DNA of 64,000 bases, from assembly GCF_003019815.1 (NCBI RefSeq), contig NZ_CP027773.1, positions 817,001 through 881,000 on the forward strand. Direction: 5' to 3'. The position numbers were made by a program, and so were the translations under genes. This DNA is from Variovorax sp. PMC12. GTDB lineage: Bacteria > Pseudomonadota > Gammaproteobacteria > Burkholderiales > Burkholderiaceae_C. Under the pieces are notes generated by a model that was given only the letters and a program-made list of their open reading frames with translations, had not been told where the DNA came from and did no database searches. This document shows, one piece after another, positions 40,576-48,758 of the stretch; the stretch's first letter is position 1; each line of letters starts with the position of its first letter.

Positions 40576-41880
40576 ATGACCCATGCCGCCATAGACCAGG
40601 CCCTTGCCGATGCGTACCGGCGCTTCACCGACGCCAATCCGGCCAGCCAGCGCCAGTTCGAGGCGCAGGCGCGCTACATGCCCGGAGCCAACAGCCGCTC
40701 CGTGCTGTTCTACGCGCCGTTCCCCCTGACCATCGCCAGGGGCGAAGGCGCCGCGCTGTGGGACGCCGACGGCCATCGCTACGCCGACTTCATTGCCGAG
40801 TACACGGCCGGTGTCTACGGCCACTCCGCGCCGGAAATCCGCGATGCGGTCATCGAGGCGATGCAGGGCGGCATCAACCTCACCGGGCACAACCTGCTCG
40901 AAGGACGGCTGGCCCGGCTGATCTGCGAGCGCTTTCCGCAGATCGAGCAGCTGCGCTTCACCAACTCGGGCACCGAGGCCAACCTGATGGCGCTCACGGC
41001 GGCGCTGCACTTCACGGGGCGCAGGAAGATCGTCGTGTTCTCGGGCGGCTACCACGGCGGGGTGCTGGGCTTCGGCGCCAGGCCTTTGCCGACCACCGTG
41101 CCGTTCGACTTTCTCGTGCTGCCTTACAACGACGCGCAAACGGCCCGCGCGCAGATCGAACGGCACGGCCCCGAGATCGCCGCGGTATTGGTCGAGCCGA
41201 TGCAGGGCGCGAGCGGCTGCATTCCGGGGCAACCCGACTTCCTGCAGGCCCTGCGCGAGTCGGCCACGCAGGTCGGCGCGCTGCTGATCTTCGACGAAGT
41301 CATGACCTCGCGGCTTGCGCCGCATGGGCTGGCGAACAAGCTCGGCATCCGTTCGGACCTGACCACGCTGGGCAAGTACATCGGCGGCGGCATGTCTTTT
41401 GGTGCGTTCGGCGGGCGCGCCGACGTGATGGCACTGTTCGACCCGCGCACCGGTCCGCTGGCCCATTCGGGAACCTTCAACAACAACGTGATGACGATGG
41501 CGGCCGGCTATGCCGGTCTCACGAAGCTCTTCACGCCCGAGGCGGCCGGTGCGCTGGCCCAGAGGGGCGAGGCACTGCGCGCGCGGCTCAACGCGCTGTG
41601 CGCGAACGAGGGCGTCGCCATGCAGTTCACCGGCATCGGCTCGCTGATGAACGCGCATTTCGTGCAGGGCGATGTACGCAGCAGCGAAGACCTGGCGGCG
41701 GTCGACGGCCGGCTGCGGCAGCTGCTGTTCTTCCACCTGCTGAACGAGGGCATCTACAGCTCGCCGCGCGGCTTCGTCGTGCTGTCGCTGCCGCTGACGG
41801 ATGCGGACATCGACCGCTGCGTGGCCGCCATCGGCAGCTTCATCGGCGGGCACGCGGCGCTGCTGCCCCGCGCGGACTAG
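40576..41880 (+). CDS. Aromatic beta-amino acid aminotransferase ((S)-beta-phenylalanine:2-oxoglutarate)
   Basis: PLP enzyme of fold type I, class III, 434 residues. It has the same length and almost the same sequence, from memory, as the structurally characterised V. paradoxus beta-phenylalanine aminotransferase. The residues reported there fall at identical numbers: substrate-binding Arg41 (NSRSVLFY), PLP lysine Lys267 (LGKYIGGG) and the movable Arg398 (SSPRGFVV). The related glutamate-1-semialdehyde aminomutase is less likely. It would convert beta-phenylalanine to the beta-keto acid. AAGGA lies 9-13 bases before ATG 40576. It is divergent from a TetR regulator. Confidence 0.93.
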   Translation: MTHAAIDQALADAYRRFTDANPASQRQFEAQARYMPGANSRSVLFYAPFPLTIARGEGAALWDADGHRYADFIAEYTAGVYGHSAPEIRDAVIEAMQGGINLTGHNLLEGRLARLICERFPQIEQLRFTNSGTEANLMALTAALHFTGRRKIVVFSGGYHGGVLGFGARPLPTTVPFDFLVLPYNDAQTARAQIERHGPEIAAVLVEPMQGASGCIPGQPDFLQALRESATQVGALLIFDEVMTSRLAPHGLANKLGIRSDLTTLGKYIGGGMSFGAFGGRADVMALFDPRTGPLAHSGTFNNNVMTMAAGYAGLTKLFTPEAAGALAQRGEALRARLNALCANEGVAMQFTGIGSLMNAHFVQGDVRSSEDLAAVDGRLRQLLFFHLLNEGIYSSPRGFVVLSLPLTDADIDRCVAAIGSFIGGHAALLPRAD

Positions 41881-41884
41881 CGGA

Positions 41885-42961
41885 TCAGGCCTTGCGCACG
41901 CCCAGCAGCTCGTGCAGCCGCGTGCTGGTGGTCGTGTACTGCAGCGGCACGGCCTTGCCCGGAAACACGATGGCCGTGGCGCCCCAGGCAGCCAGCGTGG
42001 CCTCGTGGAAGCCGCAGACGATGAGCTTCTTCTTGCCCGGGTAGGTGTTGATGTCGCCGACCGCGAACACGCCGCGTTCGCGGGTTTCGTATTTCTCGGT
42101 GTCGACCGGCACCTGCTTGCGCTCCAGCTCCAGCCCCCAGTCGGCGATGGGGCCGAGGCGCGGGGAGATGCCCAGGCAGGCGATCAGCGCGTCGAGCGGC
42201 AGGTCGAGCGTGGTGGCGTCTGGCGTGACGATCTGGAGCTGTTTGCCATTGAACGCGCCGGGTTGGCCGACCTTGAAGGCCAGCTTGCCCTGCGCCACGA
42301 GCCGGCGCATGGCCGCGACCGTGGCCTCGTCGGCCTGGAAACCGTCGCGGCGATGGACCAGCGTGACATGCGCGGCCGTGCCGGTCAGCGCAATGGCGGT
42401 TTCCAGCGCGACGTCGTCGCCGCCGTTGACCACGACGGCCTGCCCGGCAAAGCGGTCCAGCGAGTCGGGGTGATAGAAAAGAGACGTGCCCTCGAAGCGC
42501 TCGATGCCTTCGACGGCGATGCGCTTGGGCACGAAGGCCCCGACGCCCGCCGCGATGAATACCGTCTTCGCCAGGAAGGCCTTGCCCGCCGAGGTTGTCA
42601 GCAGCAGCCGTTCGTCAGGTTGCCGGGCCAGCGTGGCCACCTGCTCGCCGAAGTGGAACTGGGGCTTGAAGGGCGCCACCTGCTGCAGCAGAGACTGCGC
42701 CAGGTCACGCCCGCTGGTCACGGGCGTGCCGGGAATGTCGTAGATGGGCTTGCCGCCATACAGCGCCACGCACTGGCCGCCCGCGGCGGGCAGTGCGTCG
42801 ACGATGTGGCAGGAGATTTCGAGCAGGCCCAGCTGGAAGGCCTGGAACAGCCCCACGGGGCCGGCACCGACGATCAGCGCGTCGGTCTCGATGGGAGCGG
42901 CGATGGCGGCCGGCTGGTTCAGCGGACCAGCTCCCCGATCTTGTCCGTCTTGTCTTTCCAC
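41885..42961 (-). CDS. Ferredoxin-NADP reductase, thioredoxin-reductase-like type
   Basis: Transfers electrons between NADPH and ferredoxin. The 338-358 residue flavoprotein has the FAD motif DALIVGAGPVGLFQAFQLGL, VDALPAAGGQC, NADPH-binding VVVNGGDDVALETAIAL and GVFAVGDINTYPGKKKLIV, typical of the bacterial TrxR-like FNR. It lacks the CxxC of thioredoxin reductase. The start is uncertain: the only ATG (42961) lies 43 bases inside the ferredoxin gene, and between it and the FAD motif the frame holds no ATG, GTG or TTG, only CTG at 42922, whose CTGA overlaps the ferredoxin stop. It follows the ferredoxin it probably serves. Confidence 0.88.
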   Translation of the reverse strand: MERQDGQDRGAGPLNQPAAIAAPIETDALIVGAGPVGLFQAFQLGLLEISCHIVDALPAAGGQCVALYGGKPIYDIPGTPVTSGRDLAQSLLQQVAPFKPQFHFGEQVATLARQPDERLLLTTSAGKAFLAKTVFIAAGVGAFVPKRIAVEGIERFEGTSLFYHPDSLDRFAGQAVVVNGGDDVALETAIALTGTAAHVTLVHRRDGFQADEATVAAMRRLVAQGKLAFKVGQPGAFNGKQLQIVTPDATTLDLPLDALIACLGISPRLGPIADWGLELERKQVPVDTEKYETRERGVFAVGDINTYPGKKKLIVCGFHEATLAAWGATAIVFPGKAVPLQYTTTSTRLHELLGVRKA

Positions 42962-43248
42962 TCTTCTGCATCAGGCAGCGCAGGCTTGCGCTTGGTGATG
43001 CTCTTCCAGCCGTCGGCCAGGGCCAGCTCGGCGTTGATCTTGATGAAGGCGATCTGGTTGGCCGGCAGGTCTTCCTCGGCGTAGATGGCGTTGACCGGGC
43101 ACTCGGGAATGCAGACCGCGCAGTCGATGCATTCGTCCGGGTCGATCACCAGCATGTTGGGACCTTCGCGGAAGCAGTCGACGGGGCAAACGTCCACGCA
43201 GTCGGTGTATTTGCAACGGATGCAGGCTTCGGAGACGACGTGGGTCAT
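42919..43248 (-). CDS. fdxA: Seven-iron ferredoxin FdxA
   Basis: A 109-residue ferredoxin with one [3Fe-4S] and one [4Fe-4S] site: CIRCKYTDCVDVCPVDCF (residues 9-26) and CIDCAVCIPECPVNAI (about 40-55). The C-terminal extension of about 50 residues is normal for the Azotobacter FdI-like group. It lies 42 bases downstream of cysN in the same direction and is overlapped by the reductase gene, suggesting it feeds electrons to the ferredoxin-type sulfite reductase of this cluster. Other uses are possible. Confidence 0.94.
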   Translation of the reverse strand: MTHVVSEACIRCKYTDCVDVCPVDCFREGPNMLVIDPDECIDCAVCIPECPVNAIYAEEDLPANQIAFIKINAELALADGWKSITKRKPALPDAEEWKDKTDKIGELVR

Positions 43249-43290
43249 TTGTCTTTTTGCGTCAGAAGTGGTCGGGAAAAACCCTAGATT

Positions 43291-44628
43291 TTAGGCCTTT
43301 GCGGCGGCGGGCTGCACAAGTACGGCGGCAGCGGTCTTGTGGGAGGCCGTATCGACCAGCACCAGCGAGCCCAGCGCGCGCGATTGCGTGAACGGGAGCA
43401 CCGCCAGCGGCTGCTGCAGCGCCAGCACCACGTCGCCGATGGAGTTGGCTTCCAGCTGCGTTGCGGGCTCCGATTCGAGCGTGGTGATGTTCACCCGGTC
43501 GACGATGCGCGCCACCTTGGCCTTGACCCAGCGGTGGCCCTGCAGCGCCCAGTACACGCGGCCCGCGACCAGCGGCTCGTCGTCGAGCCAGGCCACGGTG
43601 GCGGTGATCTCGCGCACCGGCTCGAAGGCGCCGGGCGCCAGCAGCCAGTCGCCGCGCGACACGTCGACCTCGCGGTCGAGCACGATGCCGGCGCTGTGGC
43701 CCGCGTGCACCGACTTCGGCTGGCGCGTGTGGCTCAGCACCTGCGCCACGGTGGCGGTCTGGTTGCTCGGCAGCACGGTCACGCGCTGGCCGGGCTCCAC
43801 ATGGCCAGAGGCGACACGGCCCCAGAACACGCGTCGGCCTTGCGAGGTGTCGGCGGAGGCCGAGAACTTCTCGACCCACTGCACCGGGAAGGCGAAGGGC
43901 ACGGCCTCGTCCTGCGCGGTCACGGGCAGCTCTTCGAGCAGCTCGAGCAGGCTCGGGCCTTCGTAGCCCACCCAGTCGGCGTGGCGCGTGGCCACGTTCC
44001 AGCCCTTGAGCGCCGAGATCGGCACGATGGCCCCGACCTGCACGCCAGCCGCTTCGGCAAAGGCGGTCAGTGCGGTCGAGATGCGCTCGAAGGCCAGGCC
44101 GGCATCAGCGATGGCGTCGAGCTTGTTCACCGCGAAAACGATGGACTGCACGCGCAGCAGATGGCACAGCAGCGTATGGCGGCGCGTCTGCGGCAGCAGC
44201 TCGCGCCTGACCACGGTGCCGTCTTCCACTTCGGCGGCCCAAGCCAGCTTGGTCGCGTCGACCAGCACCACGGCGGCGTCGGCGGCCGAGGCGGCGGTGA
44301 CCATGTTGCGCGTGTACTGCTCATGGCCCGGCGCGTCGCCGATGATGAACTTGCGCTTGGCGGTCGAGAAGTAGCGGTAGGCCACGTCGATCGTGATGCC
44401 CTGTTCGCGCTCGGCCGAGAGGCCGTCGGTCAGCAGGGCGAGGTCGGTTTCGCCGCCGCGCTGCACGCCGGCCAGCTGGTCTTGCAGCACGGTCTTGCTG
44501 TCGACCAGCAGGCGGCCGATCAGCGTGCTCTTGCCGTCGTCGACCGAGCCGCAGGTGATGAAGCGCAGGGCGGTGCCGGTGTCGCCGTGGACGGTGGTGT
44601 TCACAGGGGTTGCAGTCGTCGTACTCAT
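43291..44628 (-). CDS. cysN: Sulfate adenylyltransferase, subunit 1 (GTPase)
   Basis: GTPase subunit that drives the CysD reaction forming APS from sulfate and ATP. The 445 residues hold GCSVDDGKST-type G1 (CGSVDDGKST), switch region EREQGITIDVAYRYF, G3 DAPGH, G4 NKLD, and the two EF-Tu-like beta barrels. It ends before any APS kinase domain, so it is not a CysNC fusion. Its ATG overlaps the cysD stop by one base (TGATG). Confidence 0.95.
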   Translation of the reverse strand: MSTTTATPVNTTVHGDTGTALRFITCGSVDDGKSTLIGRLLVDSKTVLQDQLAGVQRGGETDLALLTDGLSAEREQGITIDVAYRYFSTAKRKFIIGDAPGHEQYTRNMVTAASAADAAVVLVDATKLAWAAEVEDGTVVRRELLPQTRRHTLLCHLLRVQSIVFAVNKLDAIADAGLAFERISTALTAFAEAAGVQVGAIVPISALKGWNVATRHADWVGYEGPSLLELLEELPVTAQDEAVPFAFPVQWVEKFSASADTSQGRRVFWGRVASGHVEPGQRVTVLPSNQTATVAQVLSHTRQPKSVHAGHSAGIVLDREVDVSRGDWLLAPGAFEPVREITATVAWLDDEPLVAGRVYWALQGHRWVKAKVARIVDRVNITTLESEPATQLEANSIGDVVLALQQPLAVLPFTQSRALGSLVLVDTASHKTAAAVLVQPAAAKA

Positions 44629-45569
44629 CAGAAATACCCGTCTTTCTTGCGCTTCTCCATGGAAGCTTCCGAAGTCATGTCGTCCATGCGGGTCGCGCCG
44701 CGTTCGCTCACGTCCACCGACAGGGTCTCGAGCACCACGTCGTCGGCATCGGCCGCCAGGCTTTCCACCGGGCAGGTGGTGGTGATGTCGCCCACGGTGC
44801 GAAAGCGCACGTCGCGCACCTGCACCGTCTCGCCGTCGCGCGGCGGGGTCAGGTCGGTCACGGGCACCAGCAGGCCGCGACGCTCCACCACCTCGCGCTT
44901 GTGCGTGTAGTAGATCGAGGGCAGGCCGACTTCCTCGCGGGCGATGTACTGCCACACGTCGAGCTCGGTCCAGTTCGAGATGGGGAACACGCGGAAGTGT
45001 TCGCCCGGGGCCAGGCGCGTGTTGAACAGCGTCCACAGCTCGGGGCGCTGGTCCTTGGGCTGCCACTGGCCGAAGCTGTCGCGGTGCGAAAAGATGCGTT
45101 CCTTGGCGCGCGCCTTTTCCTCGTCGCGGCGGGCGCCGCCGATCAGCGCGTCGAAGCGGAATTCCTCGATGGCTTCCAGCAGGGTCACCGACTGGTGCGC
45201 GTTGCGCGACTCGCCCGGGTGGGCCAGGCGCACGGTGCCGCGCTTCATGGAGTCTTCGACGCTGCGCACGATCAGCTCGGCGCCCAGTTCCCTGGCGCGC
45301 TGGTCGCGATAGGCCGTCACTTCAGGGAAGTTGTGGCCGGTGTCGATCATCAGCAGGGGGTAAGGGATGCGGCCCACGCCGAAGGCCTTTTCCGCGCACT
45401 TCAGCAGCACCAGCGAATCCTTGCCGCCCGAGAACAGCAGGGTGGGGCGCTCGAAGGCGGCCGCCACTTCGCGCAGGATGAAGATGGTTTCTTCCTCCAG
45501 CGCATCGAGGTGCGTGTTGGACAGGTGTGCCGGCGGCAGCAGCAGATCGGTTTCGGTACGGGCGTTCAT
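44628..45569 (-). CDS. cysD: Sulfate adenylyltransferase, subunit 2
   Basis: Catalytic subunit of ATP sulfurylase, making APS. The 313-residue PP-loop enzyme has the loop LLFSGGKDSLVLL, the FPLLMIDTGHNFPEV-like segment (YPLLMIDTGHNFPE), RDEEKARAKERIFSHRD and the C-terminal CysD tail YF. It lies 51 bases downstream of cysH and is joined to cysN. Confidence 0.95.
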   Translation of the reverse strand: MNARTETDLLLPPAHLSNTHLDALEEETIFILREVAAAFERPTLLFSGGKDSLVLLKCAEKAFGVGRIPYPLLMIDTGHNFPEVTAYRDQRARELGAELIVRSVEDSMKRGTVRLAHPGESRNAHQSVTLLEAIEEFRFDALIGGARRDEEKARAKERIFSHRDSFGQWQPKDQRPELWTLFNTRLAPGEHFRVFPISNWTELDVWQYIAREEVGLPSIYYTHKREVVERRGLLVPVTDLTPPRDGETVQVRDVRFRTVGDITTTCPVESLAADADDVVLETLSVDVSERGATRMDDMTSEASMEKRKKDGYF

Positions 45570-45620
45570 CGGATGGGGTGCTTGCTGGATGCTGGGAATC
45601 GGTGAGGCGCTGGCGCTCGC

Positions 45621-46268
45621 TCAGTGCGCGAGATGCAGGCCGCACTCGCGGTTGTCTTCGCCCTTGGTCGGGTCCACGTAGTCGAAGTTGTTCGGCAGGC
45701 CGTGCTTCACGCAGTACTCGTGAAGATCCTTGGACGACCAGTGCAGCAGCGGAGCCACCTTGATGAGGCCGTCGGGGTTCACGCTGACCGGGTCCATCTG
45801 CGCGCGCACGGCCGTGTCGGTGGCGCGCAGCGCGGTGAACCAGACCTTGGGTGCCGTCTCGCGCAACGCGCGGGCAAAGGGCTCCAGCTTCACTTCTTCT
45901 GTGAAGGCGGCGTGGCGCGGGTCGTCCAGCGCCGGTGTGGGGCCTTCCACGGCTTCGCGATGCGCACGCGAGCGGCGCGGCAGGTAGATGTGCAGGTCCA
46001 GGCCCAGCTGCTTCGTCACTTCGTCGGCAAAGCGGTAGGTGGCTTCGGTGTTGTAGCCGTTGTCCATCCACACCACGGGCACATCGCGCTTCACGCGCGT
46101 CACCATGTGCAGGATCACGGCCTCGAACGGGCGGAAGTTGGTGGTGACGATGGCGCTCTGGCCCAGGCCGAGCGCCCAGCCCACCAGGCCCTCGGCGTTG
46201 CGGCCGAGTTCGGTGTTGATGCGTGCGAAATCGATGTCCGTTGCGGTGCTCATGTCGAGGATTCCCAT
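45621..46268 (-). CDS. cysH: Phosphoadenosine phosphosulfate (or APS) reductase, without iron-sulfur cysteines
   Basis: Reduces activated sulfate to sulfite. The 215-residue PP-loop enzyme has VVWMDNGYNTEATYRFADE, WSSKDLHEYCVKHGLP and the C-terminal catalytic-cysteine motif ECGLHLAH. The CC and CxxC pairs that bind [4Fe-4S] in APS reductases are missing: where CC would precede the VKLEPFARAL helix there is AF. Only two cysteines occur. By this rule it is a PAPS reductase, which requires APS kinase; no cysC is in the window. ATG 46268 is used, with 46253 as an alternative. Confidence 0.88.
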   Translation of the reverse strand: MGILDMSTATDIDFARINTELGRNAEGLVGWALGLGQSAIVTTNFRPFEAVILHMVTRVKRDVPVVWMDNGYNTEATYRFADEVTKQLGLDLHIYLPRRSRAHREAVEGPTPALDDPRHAAFTEEVKLEPFARALRETAPKVWFTALRATDTAVRAQMDPVSVNPDGLIKVAPLLHWSSKDLHEYCVKHGLPNNFDYVDPTKGEDNRECGLHLAH

Positions 46269-46274
46269 TCGCTC

Positions 46275-46670
46275 TCAGGCGCCGGCCGCGAAGTGCGGCG
46301 CGGGCTGTACCGCGTCGCCTTGGTAGAAGGCGTTGAAGCGGTCGAACTGGCGCTGCGCGTCGGAGGCGTCCACGCCTTCCTTGAGCACGGCGCTGGAGAA
46401 GCCGGTGCGCTCCATCTGCACCAGCTGGTCGATCAGCACGTCGCCCGTGGCGCGGATGTCGCCGGTGAAGCCCAGGCGGCGGCGCAGCAGGAAGGCCTGG
46501 CTGTAGGCGCGGCCGTCGGTGAACTTCGGAAAGTGCAGGTCGATGCGCTCGATGTCCGCCAGGCACACCTCGATGGCGAGCGGGTCGGCGTCGTTGGCCA
46601 GTTGCAGGACCTTCGGGTCACCGTCGTCGATGTGTTCTTCGGCCGAGAGGATGTTCAGGGTTTTTTTCAT
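46275..46670 (-). CDS. DUF934 protein of the sulfite-reductase operon
   Basis: A 131-residue DUF934 protein with the family phrases ADIERIDLHFPKFTDGRAYSQAFLLR and TGDIRATGDVLIDQLVQMERTGF. It is found almost always next to cysI and cysH and is thought to assist sulfite reduction, perhaps by delivering electrons or maturing the reductase, but no activity is established. It overlaps cysI by 4 bases and is followed by cysH after 6, so it is translated in step with them. Confidence 0.9.
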   Translation of the reverse strand: MKKTLNILSAEEHIDDGDPKVLQLANDADPLAIEVCLADIERIDLHFPKFTDGRAYSQAFLLRRRLGFTGDIRATGDVLIDQLVQMERTGFSSAVLKEGVDASDAQRQFDRFNAFYQGDAVQPAPHFAAGA

Positions 46671-48445
46671 GCTGCTTCCTCCACCTTGAAGCGCGCACCG
46701 TTGGCGGCGGCCTTGAACGGATCCGGGCCCACGCGGCGCAGTGTGTCGATGAAGTTCTCTCCGTTCTCACGGGTGTCGCGGTACGTGGTGAGCACGGCCT
46801 CGATCACGCCCGGCACTTCGGCCGCCGAGAACGAGGGGCCGACCACCTTGCCGGCCTGCGGCGCGCCGCTGAGCGCGGAGCCGTCGGAGCCGCCGAGCGT
46901 GACCTGGTACCACTCCTTGCCGTCCTTGTCGACGCCGAGGATGCCGATGTGGCCGCTGTGGTGGTGGCCGCACGAGTTGATGCAGCCGCTGATGTGCAGG
47001 TCGATCTCGCCCAGGTCGTCGAGCTCGTCGAGGTCCTGGTAACGCTCGGTGATGGCTTCGGCGATGGGAATGGAGCGCGCATTGGCCAGCGCGCAGAAGT
47101 CGCCGCCGGGGCAGGCGATCATGTCGGTCAGCAGGTGCACATTGGCGCTGGCGAGGCCGGCGGCGCGGGCGGCGAGCCACAGCGCGTGCAGGTCTTCGGC
47201 ATGCACCCAGGGCAGCACCACGTTCTGGTCGTGGGTCACGCGGGCTTCGCCGGCGGAGAAGCGGTCAGCCAGTTGCGCGAGGGTGTCGAGCTGGTCGGCC
47301 GATGCATCGCCGGGCGCCTGCTTCAGGCGCTTGAACGACAGCGTGACGGCGCGCAGCGCGGGGTTCTTGTGCGGCGCCACGTTGCGGGCGAGCCAGCGGG
47401 CGAACTGCACGTCGTCGGCGGCATGGGCGCGCAGTTCGGCGTCGGTCTTCTCGGCGCTCTGCAGCACGCGGGTGGCCAGCGTCGGGGGCACGAAGGAAGC
47501 GGCCACGCGGTCGAATTCGGCCTGTGTGATGGTGTGCGGCGCGCCGTCGTGCTCGAGGATCTGTTTGTACTCGGCGTCCACGTCGTCGATGTAGCGCTGG
47601 CCTTCGGCCTTCACCAGGATCTTGATGCGCGCCTTGTAGATGTTGTCGCGGCGGCCATAGCGGTTGTAGACCCGGATCACCGCTTCGAGGTAATTCATGA
47701 TCTGCTGCCACGGCAGGAACTCGCGCAGCACCGTGCCCACGATGGGCGTGCGGCCCATGCCGCCGCCCACCTGCACGCGGAAACCGATCTCGCCGGCTTC
47801 GTTCTTCACGATGTGCAGGCCCACGTCATGCCAGCCGGTGGCGGCGCGGTCTTCGGTGGCGCCGGTGATGGCGATCTTGAACTTGCGCGGCAGGAACGCG
47901 AACTCGGGGTGCAGCGTGCTCCACTGGCGCATGATTTCTGCGTAGGGGCGCGGGTCGGCGATCTCGTCGACGGCGATGCCGGCGCGCTCGTCGCTCGTGA
48001 TGTTGCGGATGCAGTTGCCGCTGGTCTGGATGCCGTGCATGTCGACCGAAGCCAGCAGGTCCATCACGTCGGCCGACTTGGCCAGCGGAATCCAGTTGAA
48101 CTGGACGTTCTGGCGCGTCGAGAAGTGGGCGTAGTGGGTGGGCAGCTTCTGGCTGCCGAGCAGGCCTTGCGTTTCGATGGCCTTGCGGTAGACCTCGGCT
48201 TCGGGCTCGTCGTATTCGCGGGCGATGCGGGCCAGCACGCGGATCTGGCGGCTGGAGAGCTCGCCGTAGGGCACGGCCACGCGCAGCATGGGCGCGTAGC
48301 GCTGGACGTACCAGCCGTTTTGCAGCCGCAGCGGGCGGAACTCGTCTTCGTGGAGGCGGCCCTTCTGCCAGCGCTCGAGCTGGTCTCTGAACTGGGCGGC
48401 TCGTTGATGAACGAACTGGCGATCGAATTCTGTGTATTGGTACAT
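46667..48445 (-). CDS. cysI: Nitrite/sulfite reductase hemoprotein
   Basis: Siroheme and [4Fe-4S] enzyme reducing sulfite to sulfide with six electrons. The 592 residues comprise the two ferredoxin-like repeats of the family and the cluster motifs ACPGGDFCALA (around 443-449) and SGCINSCGHHHSG (around 483-489). The SGNCIRNITSDERAG and FLPRKFKIAITG segments are typical. It is the first gene of a unit continuing through DUF934, cysH, cysD, cysN and probably fdxA. No CysJ flavoprotein is adjacent, so ferredoxin is the likely electron donor. Confidence 0.94.
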   Translation of the reverse strand: MYQYTEFDRQFVHQRAAQFRDQLERWQKGRLHEDEFRPLRLQNGWYVQRYAPMLRVAVPYGELSSRQIRVLARIAREYDEPEAEVYRKAIETQGLLGSQKLPTHYAHFSTRQNVQFNWIPLAKSADVMDLLASVDMHGIQTSGNCIRNITSDERAGIAVDEIADPRPYAEIMRQWSTLHPEFAFLPRKFKIAITGATEDRAATGWHDVGLHIVKNEAGEIGFRVQVGGGMGRTPIVGTVLREFLPWQQIMNYLEAVIRVYNRYGRRDNIYKARIKILVKAEGQRYIDDVDAEYKQILEHDGAPHTITQAEFDRVAASFVPPTLATRVLQSAEKTDAELRAHAADDVQFARWLARNVAPHKNPALRAVTLSFKRLKQAPGDASADQLDTLAQLADRFSAGEARVTHDQNVVLPWVHAEDLHALWLAARAAGLASANVHLLTDMIACPGGDFCALANARSIPIAEAITERYQDLDELDDLGEIDLHISGCINSCGHHHSGHIGILGVDKDGKEWYQVTLGGSDGSALSGAPQAGKVVGPSFSAAEVPGVIEAVLTTYRDTRENGENFIDTLRRVGPDPFKAAANGARFKVEEAA

Positions 48446-48557
48446 CGTGCGTGTGTCTTGAAGAAGTGCGGTGCCGCACGTACAACGGGGCGCCCCAGCA
48501 AGAAGCCGAGATTCTGGAAGCGCGGCTTATGGAAACAAACTATTTTTTGGTTCGCGC

Positions 48558-48628
48558 CTTATGCGGATAAGCTTATTCGCCAGTATCCATGCGGGTTTCC
48601 AGGCAGTTTGATGCTTATTCCGGATAAG
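48558..48628. promoter_or_regulatory. Cluster of ATAAG/CTTAT half-sites upstream of cysI
   Basis: Within 71 bases, about 115 bases before the cysI start, occur CTTAT-GCGG-ATAAG (48558-48571), an 18-bp near-perfect palindrome GCGGATAAGCTTATTCGC (48563-48580), and CTTAT-TCCGG-ATAAG (48614-48628). The repeats resemble LysR-type recognition; CysB is the expected activator of this operon. The remainder of the 313-base gap to the DUF3237 gene shows no open frame of interest. Confidence 0.5.
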
Positions 48629-48722
48629 GCGAAAGCGCCTTCAAGCTGTCGCCATGCCGACCGCGGCGGACCCGGATAGCAAGGGTAAATCCTGACGCGG
48701 CGGCCGCTGTGCGGCGTTGAAA

Positions 48723-48741
48723 TGATTATCTCGAATAATCA
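48723..48741. promoter_or_regulatory. Inverted repeat before the DUF3237 gene
   Basis: TGATTAT-CTCGA-ATAATCA is a perfect 7-bp inverted repeat with a 5-base spacer, 18 bases before the ATG, so a protein bound here would block transcription or translation start. No regulator gene is adjacent. Confidence 0.45.
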
Positions 48742-48758
48742 AATCGACGCAGGACGCA

